The position numbers and the translations under genes were made by a program. Below the pieces are notes generated by a model. That model made no database searches, had not been told where the DNA came from, and saw nothing but the letters and a program-made list of their open reading frames with translations. A stretch of 64,000 bases of DNA from Mucilaginibacter gilvus (GTDB lineage: Bacteria; Bacteroidota; Bacteroidia; Sphingobacteriales; Sphingobacteriaceae): the NCBI RefSeq assembly GCF_004054195.1, contig NZ_SBIW01000012.1, positions 1-64,000 of the forward strand. Reading direction: 5' to 3'. Shown here in pieces: positions 43,765-52,518 of the stretch. Every line of letters starts with the position of its first letter. Position 1 is the first letter of the stretch.

Positions 43765-44715
43765 ATGAAACAAAAGATTTTTACTTTTTTACTGATCGCC
43801 GCAGCCGGCCTTAGCGCTTGCCGAAAAGATACCGTTGACCCGACTATAAAAGAATACGACGAACAGCAGATCAAAAATTATATTGCAGCAAACAGCCTTA
43901 CCGGTTTTATCCGCGATACCATTGGCGGCGATACTACCGGGATGTATTACAAGATCATAAACCCGGGCAGCGGCCCCAAGGTGGAATATTCTGACAGGCT
44001 TGCTTTGGTTTTTACCCTGAAAAGTTTTGATGGTAAGTACGCCTCAATCGATACCATATCTAACCACTTTTACGATTACCTGGGCCATTTGGCGCAGGAT
44101 GGTTTACCAAAGGGCTTACAAACCGGCATATTTAACCTGCTGAAATATAAGGGAGCAAGTATGCGCCTGCTAATACCCTCGCATCTTGCGTATGGTAAAG
44201 ACGGTTACGGTACCGGTAGTGTTACCAATGTAAATAGCCGTATAGCGGGTAACCAGTCGCTTGAGTATTATGTGCATGTAATTGATGATCAGCCTGCGTA
44301 TGACGATCTGGTGATACGTAATTACCTTACCGCTAACACTTTAAGTGGCTACACTAAAACAGCTTCGGGTTTGTACTATAAAATAATTACACCGGGTACA
44401 GGTGCTATTGGCGAGATCAAAGATCTATCCATCGTAACCTCTACTTATACAGGCGCATTATTAAACGGTGTTGTGTTTGATGAAGCATCAAAAACTACCG
44501 CCTATGTATTTACTCCTACAGTAAGCGATGGCCTTTCCGGCTTGGTTAAGGGTGTAAAAGAGGGGTTGGAAGATCATGCTACCGTTGGGACCTCTATATC
44601 GTTGCTATTACCTTCGGGATTAGGTTATGGCAACTTCCCGACAACGGGAAGCTCAATACCATCTTTCGCGCCGCTTAGGTTCGAGTTTCAGATAACTACG
44701 GTTACGCAGTTATAG
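43765..44715 (+). CDS. Two-domain FKBP-type isomerase lipoprotein
   Basis: A 316-residue lipoprotein (lipobox LSAC, Cys19) with two FKBP-like units. The first (about 55-175) keeps MRLLIPSHLAYGKDGYG. The second (about 190-316) keeps SGLYYKIITPGTG, GLVKGVKEGL and LLLPSGLGYG. The first lacks the usual VxVxYxG strand (it reads LALVFTLKSFDG), so it may be a binding rather than a catalytic domain. Operon with the preceding gene. Its stop is only 5 bases from the stop of the opposing photolyase gene. Confidence 0.82.
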   Translation: MKQKIFTFLLIAAAGLSACRKDTVDPTIKEYDEQQIKNYIAANSLTGFIRDTIGGDTTGMYYKIINPGSGPKVEYSDRLALVFTLKSFDGKYASIDTISNHFYDYLGHLAQDGLPKGLQTGIFNLLKYKGASMRLLIPSHLAYGKDGYGTGSVTNVNSRIAGNQSLEYYVHVIDDQPAYDDLVIRNYLTANTLSGYTKTASGLYYKIITPGTGAIGEIKDLSIVTSTYTGALLNGVVFDEASKTTAYVFTPTVSDGLSGLVKGVKEGLEDHATVGTSISLLLPSGLGYGNFPTTGSSIPSFAPLRFEFQITTVTQL

Positions 44716-44720
44716 TAATA

Positions 44721-46031
44721 TTAACTTAAGGCTGTTTTAAAAGCCTTTAAACAACGATCTCGTGCAAAAGCATGGTCGACAATGGGTTTTGGATATTTGC
44801 TGAGGTCAGCATATTCCGGAACCCATTTTTTTACGTATTCTAATTTCGGGTCAAATTTTTTGAGCTGCGATTCCGGGTTAAAAATACGGAAATACGGTGC
44901 GGCATCGGTACCGCTGCCGGCCGCCCATTGCCAGCCGCCTACATTGCTGGCCATTTCATAATCAAGCAATTTCCGGGCAAAGTAGCGCTCGCCCCAGCGC
45001 CAGTCTATCAGCAGGTCCTTACTTAAAAAACAGGCCACTACCATGCGTACGCGGTTATGCATGTAGCCAGTGGTGTTCAGCTCGCGCATCCCGGCATCTA
45101 CCAGTGGGTAACCGGTTTCGCCATCGCACCACGCTTTAAATTGTTGCTCGTTGTTTATCCATTTAATGTTGTCGTAATCGGGCTTAAAAGCGTTATCCAT
45201 TGTTTTTGGGAAGTGGTGCAGCACCATCATGTAAAACTCGCGCCATATCAGTTCGTTTAGCCATGTTTTTTCGTGCGCCTTGTGCGCGTCGGTTGCGCAC
45301 TGCCTGATGCTCACCGTACCAAAACGCAGGTGCAGTCCAATATGCGATGTGCCTTTTATCGCCGGGAAATCGCGCTTCTCCGCGTAATCGGCAATAAACT
45401 TTTCATACCCTGTTTCGGGAAACTTTGCATCACTTTTTGTAAAGCCCATTGTTGTTAATGACGGCAGGGCGGTTGCTTTAAATAGATATAGGTTTTTTAA
45501 GTACTGTTCGTTAGGGTAGGCCTTCAGGTAAAATGGCTTTAGTTTTTGATGCCATTTGTTTTTATATGGGGTGAAAACCGTGTAAGGCTTGCCATCATCT
45601 TTTACCACTTCTGCCCGTTCAAATATTACCTGGTCTTTAAAGGTTTTAAACTCAATATTGTGTTTGGCTAATAATTGTTTCACGGCCCCGTCGCGCGCTG
45701 CGGCGTAGGGTTCATAATCATGATTGGTATAAACCGCCGCAATTTTATGATCTTTTATCAGTTTGGTAAAAGCATACTCGGGGGTATCGTATACTACTTC
45801 AAGGTCGCTGTGGTGCGTATTTAAAGCCGACTTTAAATCCTCTATCTTATTATATATGAAAGTTACGCGCGCGTCGTCCTCATCTTCCAATTCGCCCAGT
45901 ATCTCTTTATCAAAAATAAAAAGGGGCAAAACCGGGTTGCCGCTTTTAAGGGCATGGTAAAGCCCTGCATTATCCGTTATACGCAGATCGCGGCGGAACC
46001 AGAAAATTGTTACAGGTGTATTTTTATCCAT
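44721..46031 (-). CDS. phrB: Class I deoxyribodipyrimidine (CPD) photolyase
   Basis: Light-driven repair of cyclobutane pyrimidine dimers, 436 residues. The N-terminal antenna-binding domain starts ITIFWFRRDLRITDN-like (residues 8-20). The C-terminal FAD domain has LNELIWREFYMMVL, GYPLVDAGMRELNTTGYMHN and SNVGGWQWAAGSGTDAAPYF, the typical CPD-photolyase signature. Its start overlaps the end of the TIGR01777 gene by 8 bases, so the two are co-translated. Confidence 0.93.
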   Translation of the reverse strand: MDKNTPVTIFWFRRDLRITDNAGLYHALKSGNPVLPLFIFDKEILGELEDEDDARVTFIYNKIEDLKSALNTHHSDLEVVYDTPEYAFTKLIKDHKIAAVYTNHDYEPYAAARDGAVKQLLAKHNIEFKTFKDQVIFERAEVVKDDGKPYTVFTPYKNKWHQKLKPFYLKAYPNEQYLKNLYLFKATALPSLTTMGFTKSDAKFPETGYEKFIADYAEKRDFPAIKGTSHIGLHLRFGTVSIRQCATDAHKAHEKTWLNELIWREFYMMVLHHFPKTMDNAFKPDYDNIKWINNEQQFKAWCDGETGYPLVDAGMRELNTTGYMHNRVRMVVACFLSKDLLIDWRWGERYFARKLLDYEMASNVGGWQWAAGSGTDAAPYFRIFNPESQLKKFDPKLEYVKKWVPEYADLSKYPKPIVDHAFARDRCLKAFKTALS

Positions 46032-46929
46032 AAATTTCTTGCAATGCCGATGTTACATCAGGGTATTTGAATTTGAAGCCGGCATCCATTATTTTTTGTG
46101 CCGATGTCCTGGTACTACCCAATACAAGGGTAGCCATCTCGCCAAAAAGCAGTTTTATTAAAAACGCGGGTACTTTTGGGGCCCAAAGCGGGCGTTTCAG
46201 CTGTTTGGCAACGGCGTTGGTTAAATAGGCATTGGTTACCGGGTTTGGCGCAGCCATAAGGTAAGCGCCCGTTAGTTTTTCATCATCGAGCCCCATCATG
46301 TACATGTCTACCACATCGCGGTGATGGATCCAGGGGACCCATTGTTTGCCAGTGCCTAAGGGCGAACCAATACCAAATTTTATGGGCATTGCCAGTTGCG
46401 GCAGCGCGCCGCCGTCGGTAGTAAGTACAACCCCGGTGCGGAATTTTAGTATCCGCAGTCCCAGTCCTCTACCCTCGTCTACCGCGTTTTCCCAGTCTAT
46501 GCAACAGGTGCCGATAAAATCATGCGCGGGTTCGCTTTCTTCGGTCAGCAACACATCACCGCGATCGCTGTAATAACCCACGCCCGATGCGGAGATAACT
46601 GCGTGTACGCGGTTGGCTTTGGCCTTCATCAGTTCGTAAACCAGGCCGATGGATTTGGTGCGGCTTTCTACAATCTCGCGCTTGCGCTCGTCTGTCCAGC
46701 GTTTATCGGCAATGGCTGCGCCGGCGAGGTGGATGATGGTATCTACCCCGTCGATGCAATGCTCGTCTATCTGCCCTTTGTCTACGTCCCACAAAAAGGT
46801 TTTCACCTTTGGGTTTTTGCCTTTGGTGCGGCTAAGATGGTTTACGGTATGGCCCTTGCTCAGTAATTCGTCGGTAAGTTGTTTCCCCAAAAGCCCCGAG
46901 CCGCCGGTGATGAGTATGTTTTTTTTCAT
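46024..46929 (-). CDS. TIGR01777-family SDR-like oxidoreductase
   Basis: A 301-residue atypical SDR of the TIGR01777 (YfcH-like) family. It has ITGGSGLLGKQL at the N-terminus, the family core DTIIHLAGAAIADKRWTDERK near residue 65, SASGVGYYSDRG near 113 and a C-terminal DUF1731-type segment (RPLWAPKVPAFLIKLLFGEM). No reaction is established; sometimes called a cell-division-inhibitor homologue without proof. Operon with photolyase. Confidence 0.9.
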   Translation of the reverse strand: MKKNILITGGSGLLGKQLTDELLSKGHTVNHLSRTKGKNPKVKTFLWDVDKGQIDEHCIDGVDTIIHLAGAAIADKRWTDERKREIVESRTKSIGLVYELMKAKANRVHAVISASGVGYYSDRGDVLLTEESEPAHDFIGTCCIDWENAVDEGRGLGLRILKFRTGVVLTTDGGALPQLAMPIKFGIGSPLGTGKQWVPWIHHRDVVDMYMMGLDDEKLTGAYLMAAPNPVTNAYLTNAVAKQLKRPLWAPKVPAFLIKLLFGEMATLVLGSTRTSAQKIMDAGFKFKYPDVTSALQEIYG

Positions 46930-46939
46930 TTATAAATTG

Positions 46940-47026
46940 TTCATGGTTAATAGGTGATAGTTCATAGGAAGCTTCTAAGTTTGATAGTAAAGGTTCGGCT
47001 ATGAACCATAAACTATCAACCATGAA
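46940..47026. repeat. Intergenic inverted repeat with word-like arms (spacer B)
   Basis: Left arm 46940-46967 and right arm 46999-47026 are complementary at about 24 of 28 positions. The arms are built from TTCATGGTT, ATAG and GATAG words. Located between the SDR-DUF2867 and TIGR01777 genes inside a probable operon. Same design as the element at 42567-42710. Confidence 0.7.
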
Positions 47027-47029
47027 GCA

Positions 47030-48478
47030 TCATCTTTGAGCTTCTTCAAAATTCACTATCCGCCGGGCCATCCCTTTAAATATAAAAAGGTGAAACGGCC
47101 ACATCAGGTACCAGTACATACGGCCCCAAAGCCCGCGGGGCCTAAAGGTAGCTACCTGGCTGAGAAAAGTTTTACCGTTGCGTTCAATAATTTTAAACTC
47201 CAGCCAGGCCTCTCCAGGCAATTTCATTTCGGCATACAGCAATAGCCTGCTGTTGAGTTTATCGGCAAGTAAAACACGCCAAAAATCTATCACATCGCCG
47301 GGCGAAACGCTGATGTTGCTGGTGCGCCCACGTCTGCTGCCCACGCCGCCAAAAAGCTTATCCAAAAAACCGCGTATGCTCCAGATCCAGTCCCAATAGT
47401 ACCAGCCCCTGCTGCCGCCGATAGCCATAATGTTTTTTAATACATCTGCGCTGTCGCGGTGAAAGGGCTGTTTTACCTTATATTCCAGCGTGCCGTTCTG
47501 CGGTACTTTTATCTGGTCCATAAAGCGCGAGGTAAGGTAGCCGTTGTTCAGGGCATCCTTCCAACTGCTTACAATGGAATTTTGTTCTATCTTTTTAAAA
47601 GCAAGTTGCAGCGCCTCTTCGTAGCCCAGGCAATCCCGCTTTACCACGCCGTCAATATCATGGTTTTTCATAATGGTTTCGTTCTTCATGCTATCCACCA
47701 GGCTTTGGGCAAGCGAATAACTGGTAGAAGTAACAAAGTACAGCCAATACGATGATATTTTTGGCGAGAGGAAGGGAATGGTAATAATATACCTTTTTAG
47801 CTTACGCACTTTGGCGTAAACCAGCATCATTTGTTTAAAGCTGAGGACATCCGGCCCGCCAATATCAAATGTTTTATCAAATGCATTTTCGTTCAGCAGC
47901 ACACCTTCTAAATAGCCCAGTACATCGCGGATGGCGATGGGCTGGCTTTTGGTATATACCCAGCGTGGAACAGTCATGATGGGGAGCTTCTCTGTTAGGT
48001 CGCGGATAATTTCAAATGACGAACTGCCGGAGCCGATGATAATAGCCGCCCTTAAAACGGTTATGGCCGCTTTGCATTCCTTCAATACATCTTCTACATG
48101 CCTGCGCGAACGGAGGTGATCTGATAACCCGGTATCGTTCACTATTCCACTGAGGTAAACTACTTGCTTGCAGTTTGTTTTATTAAGCGCCTGCGCAAAA
48201 TTATGTGCCGAAAGCGCCTCCAGCGCTGCAAAATCAGCAGCCTGCGCCATGGAGTGCACCAGGTAACAGGCCGCGTCGACGTCCGACGGGATGGCCTCTA
48301 TACTTTCTTTCTTCAGCAGGTCGCCGGTGAGGAGGGTAACCCGTTCGCTGTAATCGTTTTGTTCGTGAAAGCGGCGCTTGTCGCGCACCATGCATACCAC
48401 GGTATGACCCTTTTCCAGCAATATGGGAATGAGCCTTGTACCTATATACCCATTAGCGCCGGCAAGTAAAATTTTCAT
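47030..48478 (-). CDS. SDR-family NAD(P)-binding protein with C-terminal DUF2867
   Basis: A 482-residue two-part protein. An atypical SDR Rossmann domain (1-300, LLAGANGYIGTRLIPILLEKG start) is followed by a DUF2867 domain (about 310-480, including GGSRGWYYWDWIWSIRGFLDK, GDVIDFWRV and ending in PRGLWGRMYWYLMWPFH). Substrate unknown. SDR-DUF2867, TIGR01777 and photolyase genes commonly travel together in light-responsive gene groups of other bacteria, for example LitR/CarH regulons. The shared order here suggests the same. Confidence 0.87.
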   Translation of the reverse strand: MKILLAGANGYIGTRLIPILLEKGHTVVCMVRDKRRFHEQNDYSERVTLLTGDLLKKESIEAIPSDVDAACYLVHSMAQAADFAALEALSAHNFAQALNKTNCKQVVYLSGIVNDTGLSDHLRSRRHVEDVLKECKAAITVLRAAIIIGSGSSSFEIIRDLTEKLPIMTVPRWVYTKSQPIAIRDVLGYLEGVLLNENAFDKTFDIGGPDVLSFKQMMLVYAKVRKLKRYIITIPFLSPKISSYWLYFVTSTSYSLAQSLVDSMKNETIMKNHDIDGVVKRDCLGYEEALQLAFKKIEQNSIVSSWKDALNNGYLTSRFMDQIKVPQNGTLEYKVKQPFHRDSADVLKNIMAIGGSRGWYYWDWIWSIRGFLDKLFGGVGSRRGRTSNISVSPGDVIDFWRVLLADKLNSRLLLYAEMKLPGEAWLEFKIIERNGKTFLSQVATFRPRGLWGRMYWYLMWPFHLFIFKGMARRIVNFEEAQR

Positions 48479-48575
48479 GTGTTAATGCAACAAGCAAAGC
48501 GGCCCGCTGTTTTACATAGAGGTATAAGGAGTAAGGATAAGAGGCACTGTATTGCGCCGCCTATTTCATCGCCTA

Positions 48576-48887
48576 TCAAATGTTCACGCTATCCTGTACA
48601 ACTACTTTACTGCACAGCACCTTTGCATATTCGTTAGCGAAAATTTGATGCGTTGCATCTACCTGGTAGGCTTCCTGAGCCTCGGGCGAATCAAAAAGCA
48701 ACAGCAGCGATACATCGTACGAACGGTCTATCACTTCCCTGAAAGTTTCTGCAGGTACGCCGATATGGATCTGGCGGATATGTGGTATAGGTATGAGAGT
48801 TTTTAACCCTTCTATCAATTTATCTTTATCGGCCTTATTGGTCAGCCAAAAATGTACATGGTGGGTGAATGTATTCTCTAAAAGCAT
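48576..48887 (-). CDS. Dabb (stress-responsive A/B barrel) protein
   Basis: A 103-residue ferredoxin-like alpha/beta barrel protein of the Dabb family: FTHHVHFWLTNKADKDKLIEGL at the start, IHIGVPAETFREVIDRSYDVSLLLLFDS in the middle and a helix then VLCSKVVVQDSV at the end. Usually dimeric; some members are cyclases or decarboxylases, most unknown. It sits 97 bases upstream of the SDR-DUF2867 gene on the same strand. Confidence 0.87.
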   Translation of the reverse strand: MLLENTFTHHVHFWLTNKADKDKLIEGLKTLIPIPHIRQIHIGVPAETFREVIDRSYDVSLLLLFDSPEAQEAYQVDATHQIFANEYAKVLCSKVVVQDSVNI

Positions 48888-49099
48888 GGATTAAATATTT
48901 ATGCATCTAAGATGAAAATAAAACACCTGCTTTGCAAAAACCGCCCCAACCTGTTCCGCAATTCCCCAATTTAACATAACACTGGGATGATTATTTACGT
49001 ATAACCAACACTTTTAAGCATGGTGCTTCCAAAAAGCGTGTTTCTGCGATTTTGGTAAAATTTTTGCTTAATAAAATAAAAAAGTGTGCTATTCGGAAA

Positions 49100-49369
49100 A
49101 TGAATAAACCTATTTTTGACAACCGCACGTATATCATACCGATCATCAGCACTAATATGTTAACAAATGATTTTCAGAAGTTACTCATTTGTTTTTTCGC
49201 CCTGGTTATGACGGGCCTGATCACCTACGGTTTTTATTGCAACCATAAATCAAAATCGTTTGCCGGCACCGGCCGCGTTGCCGAAATTGAGGCCTGGTAT
49301 GTAAAATCTGTTATCAGCTGGATAGCAACGTTCGCCTTATCATTGGTAGCGATAGTAAACTATATATAG
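49100..49369 (+). CDS. Small hypothetical membrane protein
   Basis: An 89-residue protein from ATG 49100; an earlier in-frame start exists but gives an unlikely basic leader. Two hydrophobic helices (LLICFFALVMTGLITYGFY and VISWIATFALSLVAIVNYI) flank a polar, Gly-rich loop. No family recognised. A lone plus-strand gene within a minus-strand group. Confidence 0.6.
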   Translation: MNKPIFDNRTYIIPIISTNMLTNDFQKLLICFFALVMTGLITYGFYCNHKSKSFAGTGRVAEIEAWYVKSVISWIATFALSLVAIVNYI

Positions 49370-49424
49370 TTTATACAAACCTTAACTCTTAGTACGATCA
49401 TACCCATAGCGCATCTGTTATAAT

Positions 49425-50750
49425 TTATACGAGTACTTCCACATGTGGCTTATAAGTATCTGTTTTTACGCGTGCCTTTAGTTCATGGAGGATATTGTAC
49501 AGGCCGAAATTGGTGCGGTTTACGTATATAAAATGCTTTACACCGCGGGCTTGCTTAAATTCGGGCATTTTGGATATCTTTTCGCCAAAGCCGAATAGTT
49601 CATGAAAAAAGGCTTTTTCGCCAAAATCAAATTCGCTGGTGATATACGGTTTAGCAAACAAGCCTATCATTTGCTTAAACATGGTGTAATAAAATTCAAT
49701 CTGCGTAGGGGTATCGTTAGGCAATATCATCTCCAGCTTACGGAAGGCCTTAATGGTATCTTCTTTACTTTCGAATAAATTAGTGGAGGTAAGCGCGAAA
49801 AATGGGTAATAAAAATCTTCGGGCATTACTTTGATACAGCCAAAATCTATCACGCCCAGTTTACCATCGGGCGTTATCATGAAATTGCCGGGGTGCGGGT
49901 CGGCGTGTACTGCACGCAGCTCGTGCTGCTGAAAGTTGTAAAAATCCCATAGCGCCTGGCCTATCTGATCGCGCAACTCCTGCGATGGGTTGGTGGCCAA
50001 AAACTCGCGAAGGTGTTTGCCTTCCAGCCAATCCATGGTAATAATGCGCTTGCTGGAAAGTTTTGGATAGTATTTGGGGAATACCACGTTATCCAAATTG
50101 GCGCAGGCTTCAGAAAACTCTATTGACCGGCGTACTTCCAGTTCATAGTCTGTTTCTTCCAGCAGGCGCTCTTCCACCTCCATCATATAAATGTTCAATT
50201 CCTTTTCGCTCATGCCCAGCATCCTGAAGGCGAAGGGTTTGATGAGCTTAAGATCCGACGAGATGGAATCGCCCACGCCGGGGTACTGAATTTTTATGGC
50301 CAGCTTTTCGCCCTTTAGCTCGGCCTGGTGTACTTGGCCAATAGAGGCCGCGTTGGTAGAGCGGATGTTGAACTTATCGTAGATCTGCCCGGGTTCTTTA
50401 CCAAAATATTTTTTAAACGTTTGCACAATAAGCGGCCCCGAAAGCGGCGGCGCGTTGTATTGCGATTGCGTAAATTTATCTACATAGGCCTGCGGCAGCA
50501 GGTTTTTATCCATACTCAACATTTGCGCTACTTTGAGGGCGCTGCCCTTTAGCTCGCTAAGGGATTGGTAAATGTCCGTCGCGTTATCCTCATTCAACTC
50601 TGATTTATCCATCTCCGGGTTGAAGAGTTTTTTGGAGTAATGCTTAATATAGTTACCGCCAATTTTAAAGCCTGTTTTTACAAACTTGGCGCTGCGCTCT
50701 ACCTTACTGGTGGGGATACTGTTTTGCTCTTTTGGGGTGTTATCGCTCAT
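49425..50750 (-). CDS. ABC1/AarF (UbiB-family) atypical kinase
   Basis: A 441-residue UbiB-type protein kinase-like protein. Seen are the N-terminal KxGQ-like segment LKGSALKVAQMLSMD, the Ala-rich loop NAASIGQVHQAEL, the invariant Lys in LAIKIQYPG, HADPHPGNFMI (catalytic loop) and GVIDFGCIKVM (metal-binding DFG). No C-terminal membrane helices were seen. Relatives support ubiquinone/isoprenoid handling and stress resistance, probably as ATPases; the substrate is unknown. It starts 3 bases after the HAD gene stop and so forms an operon with it. Confidence 0.92.
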   Translation of the reverse strand: MSDNTPKEQNSIPTSKVERSAKFVKTGFKIGGNYIKHYSKKLFNPEMDKSELNEDNATDIYQSLSELKGSALKVAQMLSMDKNLLPQAYVDKFTQSQYNAPPLSGPLIVQTFKKYFGKEPGQIYDKFNIRSTNAASIGQVHQAELKGEKLAIKIQYPGVGDSISSDLKLIKPFAFRMLGMSEKELNIYMMEVEERLLEETDYELEVRRSIEFSEACANLDNVVFPKYYPKLSSKRIITMDWLEGKHLREFLATNPSQELRDQIGQALWDFYNFQQHELRAVHADPHPGNFMITPDGKLGVIDFGCIKVMPEDFYYPFFALTSTNLFESKEDTIKAFRKLEMILPNDTPTQIEFYYTMFKQMIGLFAKPYITSEFDFGEKAFFHELFGFGEKISKMPEFKQARGVKHFIYVNRTNFGLYNILHELKARVKTDTYKPHVEVLV

Positions 50751-50753
50751 AAT

Positions 50754-51488
50754 TTATTCATCAAATAATGCCGCCAACTTTTGCAGGCTCATACCGGCAT
50801 AATCGTTTATTACCAGGCGGGCTGCTTTTGCAACGGTTTCTGTAGGGTGGGCGGTGGTAATACCTACAACCTTCATGCCTGCATCCTTGCCGGCCTTAAG
50901 CCCGGCTGTCGAATCCTCAAAAACGAGGCAGTTTTCGGGGCGGGCGTTTAGTTGTTCGGCAGCTTTTAAAAATATCTGCGGACTTGGTTTAGGTTCGTTT
51001 ACCATATCGCCGGTTATAATGGCATCAAAATACTGACGAATGGGGATGGTGTCAAAAATAAAATCAACATCCGCCATGTCAGACGAGGTAGCAACCGCCA
51101 TTTTAACCCCCCCATCCTTTAGTTCGGCCAGGAAATTTTCCAGTCCGTTTATGGGTTTTAGGTAGGGTAGAAATTCCTGCTGGTAAAAGGCCTGCTTTTC
51201 GTGGGCTATGGTTTTAATCAGGTTTTCATCCGCATCGGCAAAGTAACGCCTGACGGTATTGGCAATAGGGACACCGCTTATTTCGCCCTTATAAGTTTCG
51301 CGGCTAAGCTCGGGCATGTTGTACTTTTTAAAAAGTAATTGCCAGGCTTTGTAATGGAACGGCGTATTATCTATCAGGGTGCCATCCATATCAAATATGG
51401 CAGCGAAGGAAGCCTTGGGAGCCTCATCTAAAATCTCTCCGGAGGAGAGGACTTTGCCGTTATAGTTTGGGTCTTGTTTATCGCTCAT
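50754..51488 (-). CDS. HAD-superfamily phosphatase / phosphoglucomutase-like
   Basis: A 244-residue HAD subfamily IA enzyme. Motif I is FDMDGTLIDN (nucleophile Asp in DMDGT), motif II VATSSDMAD, and motif III/IV KPSPQIFLKAAEQL ... VFEDSTAGLKAG. The cap and the HYKAWQLLFKKY stretch resemble beta-phosphoglucomutase and related sugar-phosphate phosphatases. Substrate not assignable. Operon with AarF. Confidence 0.9.
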   Translation of the reverse strand: MSDKQDPNYNGKVLSSGEILDEAPKASFAAIFDMDGTLIDNTPFHYKAWQLLFKKYNMPELSRETYKGEISGVPIANTVRRYFADADENLIKTIAHEKQAFYQQEFLPYLKPINGLENFLAELKDGGVKMAVATSSDMADVDFIFDTIPIRQYFDAIITGDMVNEPKPSPQIFLKAAEQLNARPENCLVFEDSTAGLKAGKDAGMKVVGITTAHPTETVAKAARLVINDYAGMSLQKLAALFDE

Positions 51489-51499
51489 TTATATTTTTA

Positions 51500-51533
51500 G
51501 TCCCTTTCCTTTAGAAAGGGGTTGGGCTGAGGC
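51500..51533. repeat. Short extragenic hairpin element
   Basis: CCCTTTC (51502-51508) pairs with GAAAGGG (51514-51520), followed by GTTGGGCTGAGG. This CTTT-hairpin plus GGTT-GGCTGAGG arrangement resembles a dispersed intergenic element I know from other Bacteroidota genomes. Other copies cannot be counted here. Confidence 0.45.
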
Positions 51534-51536
51534 TTT

Positions 51537-52187
51537 CTAAAATCCCATTTTCTCTTTTATGCCGCCGTTCTTGGCCAAAAACTTACCGTACTCAAACAGG
51601 TTATCAATGGGCGAGCGCTGGAATAGGTCGAACGTTACGTTGATGCCTTTTTCTATAGCTTCATCGGTTTTCTCAAACCCGGCGGAGTCGTCGTTGATCC
51701 AAAAATTAAGCACAAAACCAAACTGGATCCAAAGTGCATCTTTATAGCGTTTACTAAAAAATTTGCGGTCGGTTAGTTCCTGGGTTTCTATGCCTTCGCT
51801 TAAAATGCCGTCGGCAAACTCTTCGAAGATGTCTTTAGTGGGCTCCAATACTTTTGGCGTTCCCAGGCCGCGTTGTTTTTTAATACTGTAAACGGCAAAG
51901 CTGCGGCTGCTCTTCAAGAGTTCGAAAAAACTGTAGAAGAAGGACAGCGCTTTTTCGCGTGAGGAATATTGAAGCCACACTTCCTGTGCGCGTATCTCTG
52001 CCATGGTTTTTCGGGTAAGGTCGGTCCAAACGCTTTGCTCCACGGCATCAAACGAACCAAAGAACTTATAAAATTCCTCTTCAGCCATTTTATTCTTCTT
52101 GGCAAAAATGTAAACCGATTTTGGCTGCGCGCCTTCGGTCAACACAAAATCTATATATGCTTTCTGGATACTTTCGGTAGTTGCCAT
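51537..52187 (-). CDS. TetR-type transcriptional regulator
   Basis: A 216-residue regulator with a TetR-like N-terminal HTH (IQKAYIDFVLTEGAQPKSVYIFAKKNKMAEEEFYKFFGSFD, about 6-50) and an all-helical ligand/dimer domain. The HTH is divergent, but its YKFFGSFD matches the YxHF-type end of the TetR motif. It heads the minus-strand TetR-HAD-AarF group and could control it. Divergent from the DUF2256/cryptochrome genes. Confidence 0.8.
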   Translation of the reverse strand: MATTESIQKAYIDFVLTEGAQPKSVYIFAKKNKMAEEEFYKFFGSFDAVEQSVWTDLTRKTMAEIRAQEVWLQYSSREKALSFFYSFFELLKSSRSFAVYSIKKQRGLGTPKVLEPTKDIFEEFADGILSEGIETQELTDRKFFSKRYKDALWIQFGFVLNFWINDDSAGFEKTDEAIEKGINVTFDLFQRSPIDNLFEYGKFLAKNGGIKEKMGF

Positions 52188-52333
52188 ATCGGGTTGATTT
52201 TATGAGTTAAAGTTACCATTTATTATATACGCAAATATCATGCTTGTGTTATAAAGAAGTGTTGTAAGCGTGATTTAATGGCATTAAAACTACTTTGGCT
52301 TGAATTAGTTAGAGTTTTTAAACAGATAATTTA

Positions 52334-52471
52334 ATGCATAAAGGCAACAAACAAACCCTTCCGTCAAAAATTTGCCAATGCTGCAAAAAGCCTTTTAGCT
52401 GGCGTAAAAAGTGGGCTAAATGTTGGGATGATGTCAAATATTGCAGCGACAGGTGCCGAACAAATAAATAA
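52334..52471 (+). CDS. DUF2256 zinc-ribbon-like small protein
   Basis: A 45-residue protein starting MHKGNKQTLPSKICQCCKK. The family pattern is clear: LPSKIC-x-C, PFSWRKKW, a Trp-rich middle and YCSDRCR at the end. The Cys residues (14, 16, 17, 30, 37, 41) suggest metal binding. It lies 47 bases upstream of the cryptochrome-DASH gene in the same direction, and DUF2256 genes are often found beside cryptochrome/photolyase genes. Molecular role unknown. Confidence 0.88.
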   Translation: MHKGNKQTLPSKICQCCKKPFSWRKKWAKCWDDVKYCSDRCRTNK

Positions 52472-52518
52472 TTACCATTTTTGTAATTAATCTAAATAAG
52501 TTTAGATTAGGTGTTCAT

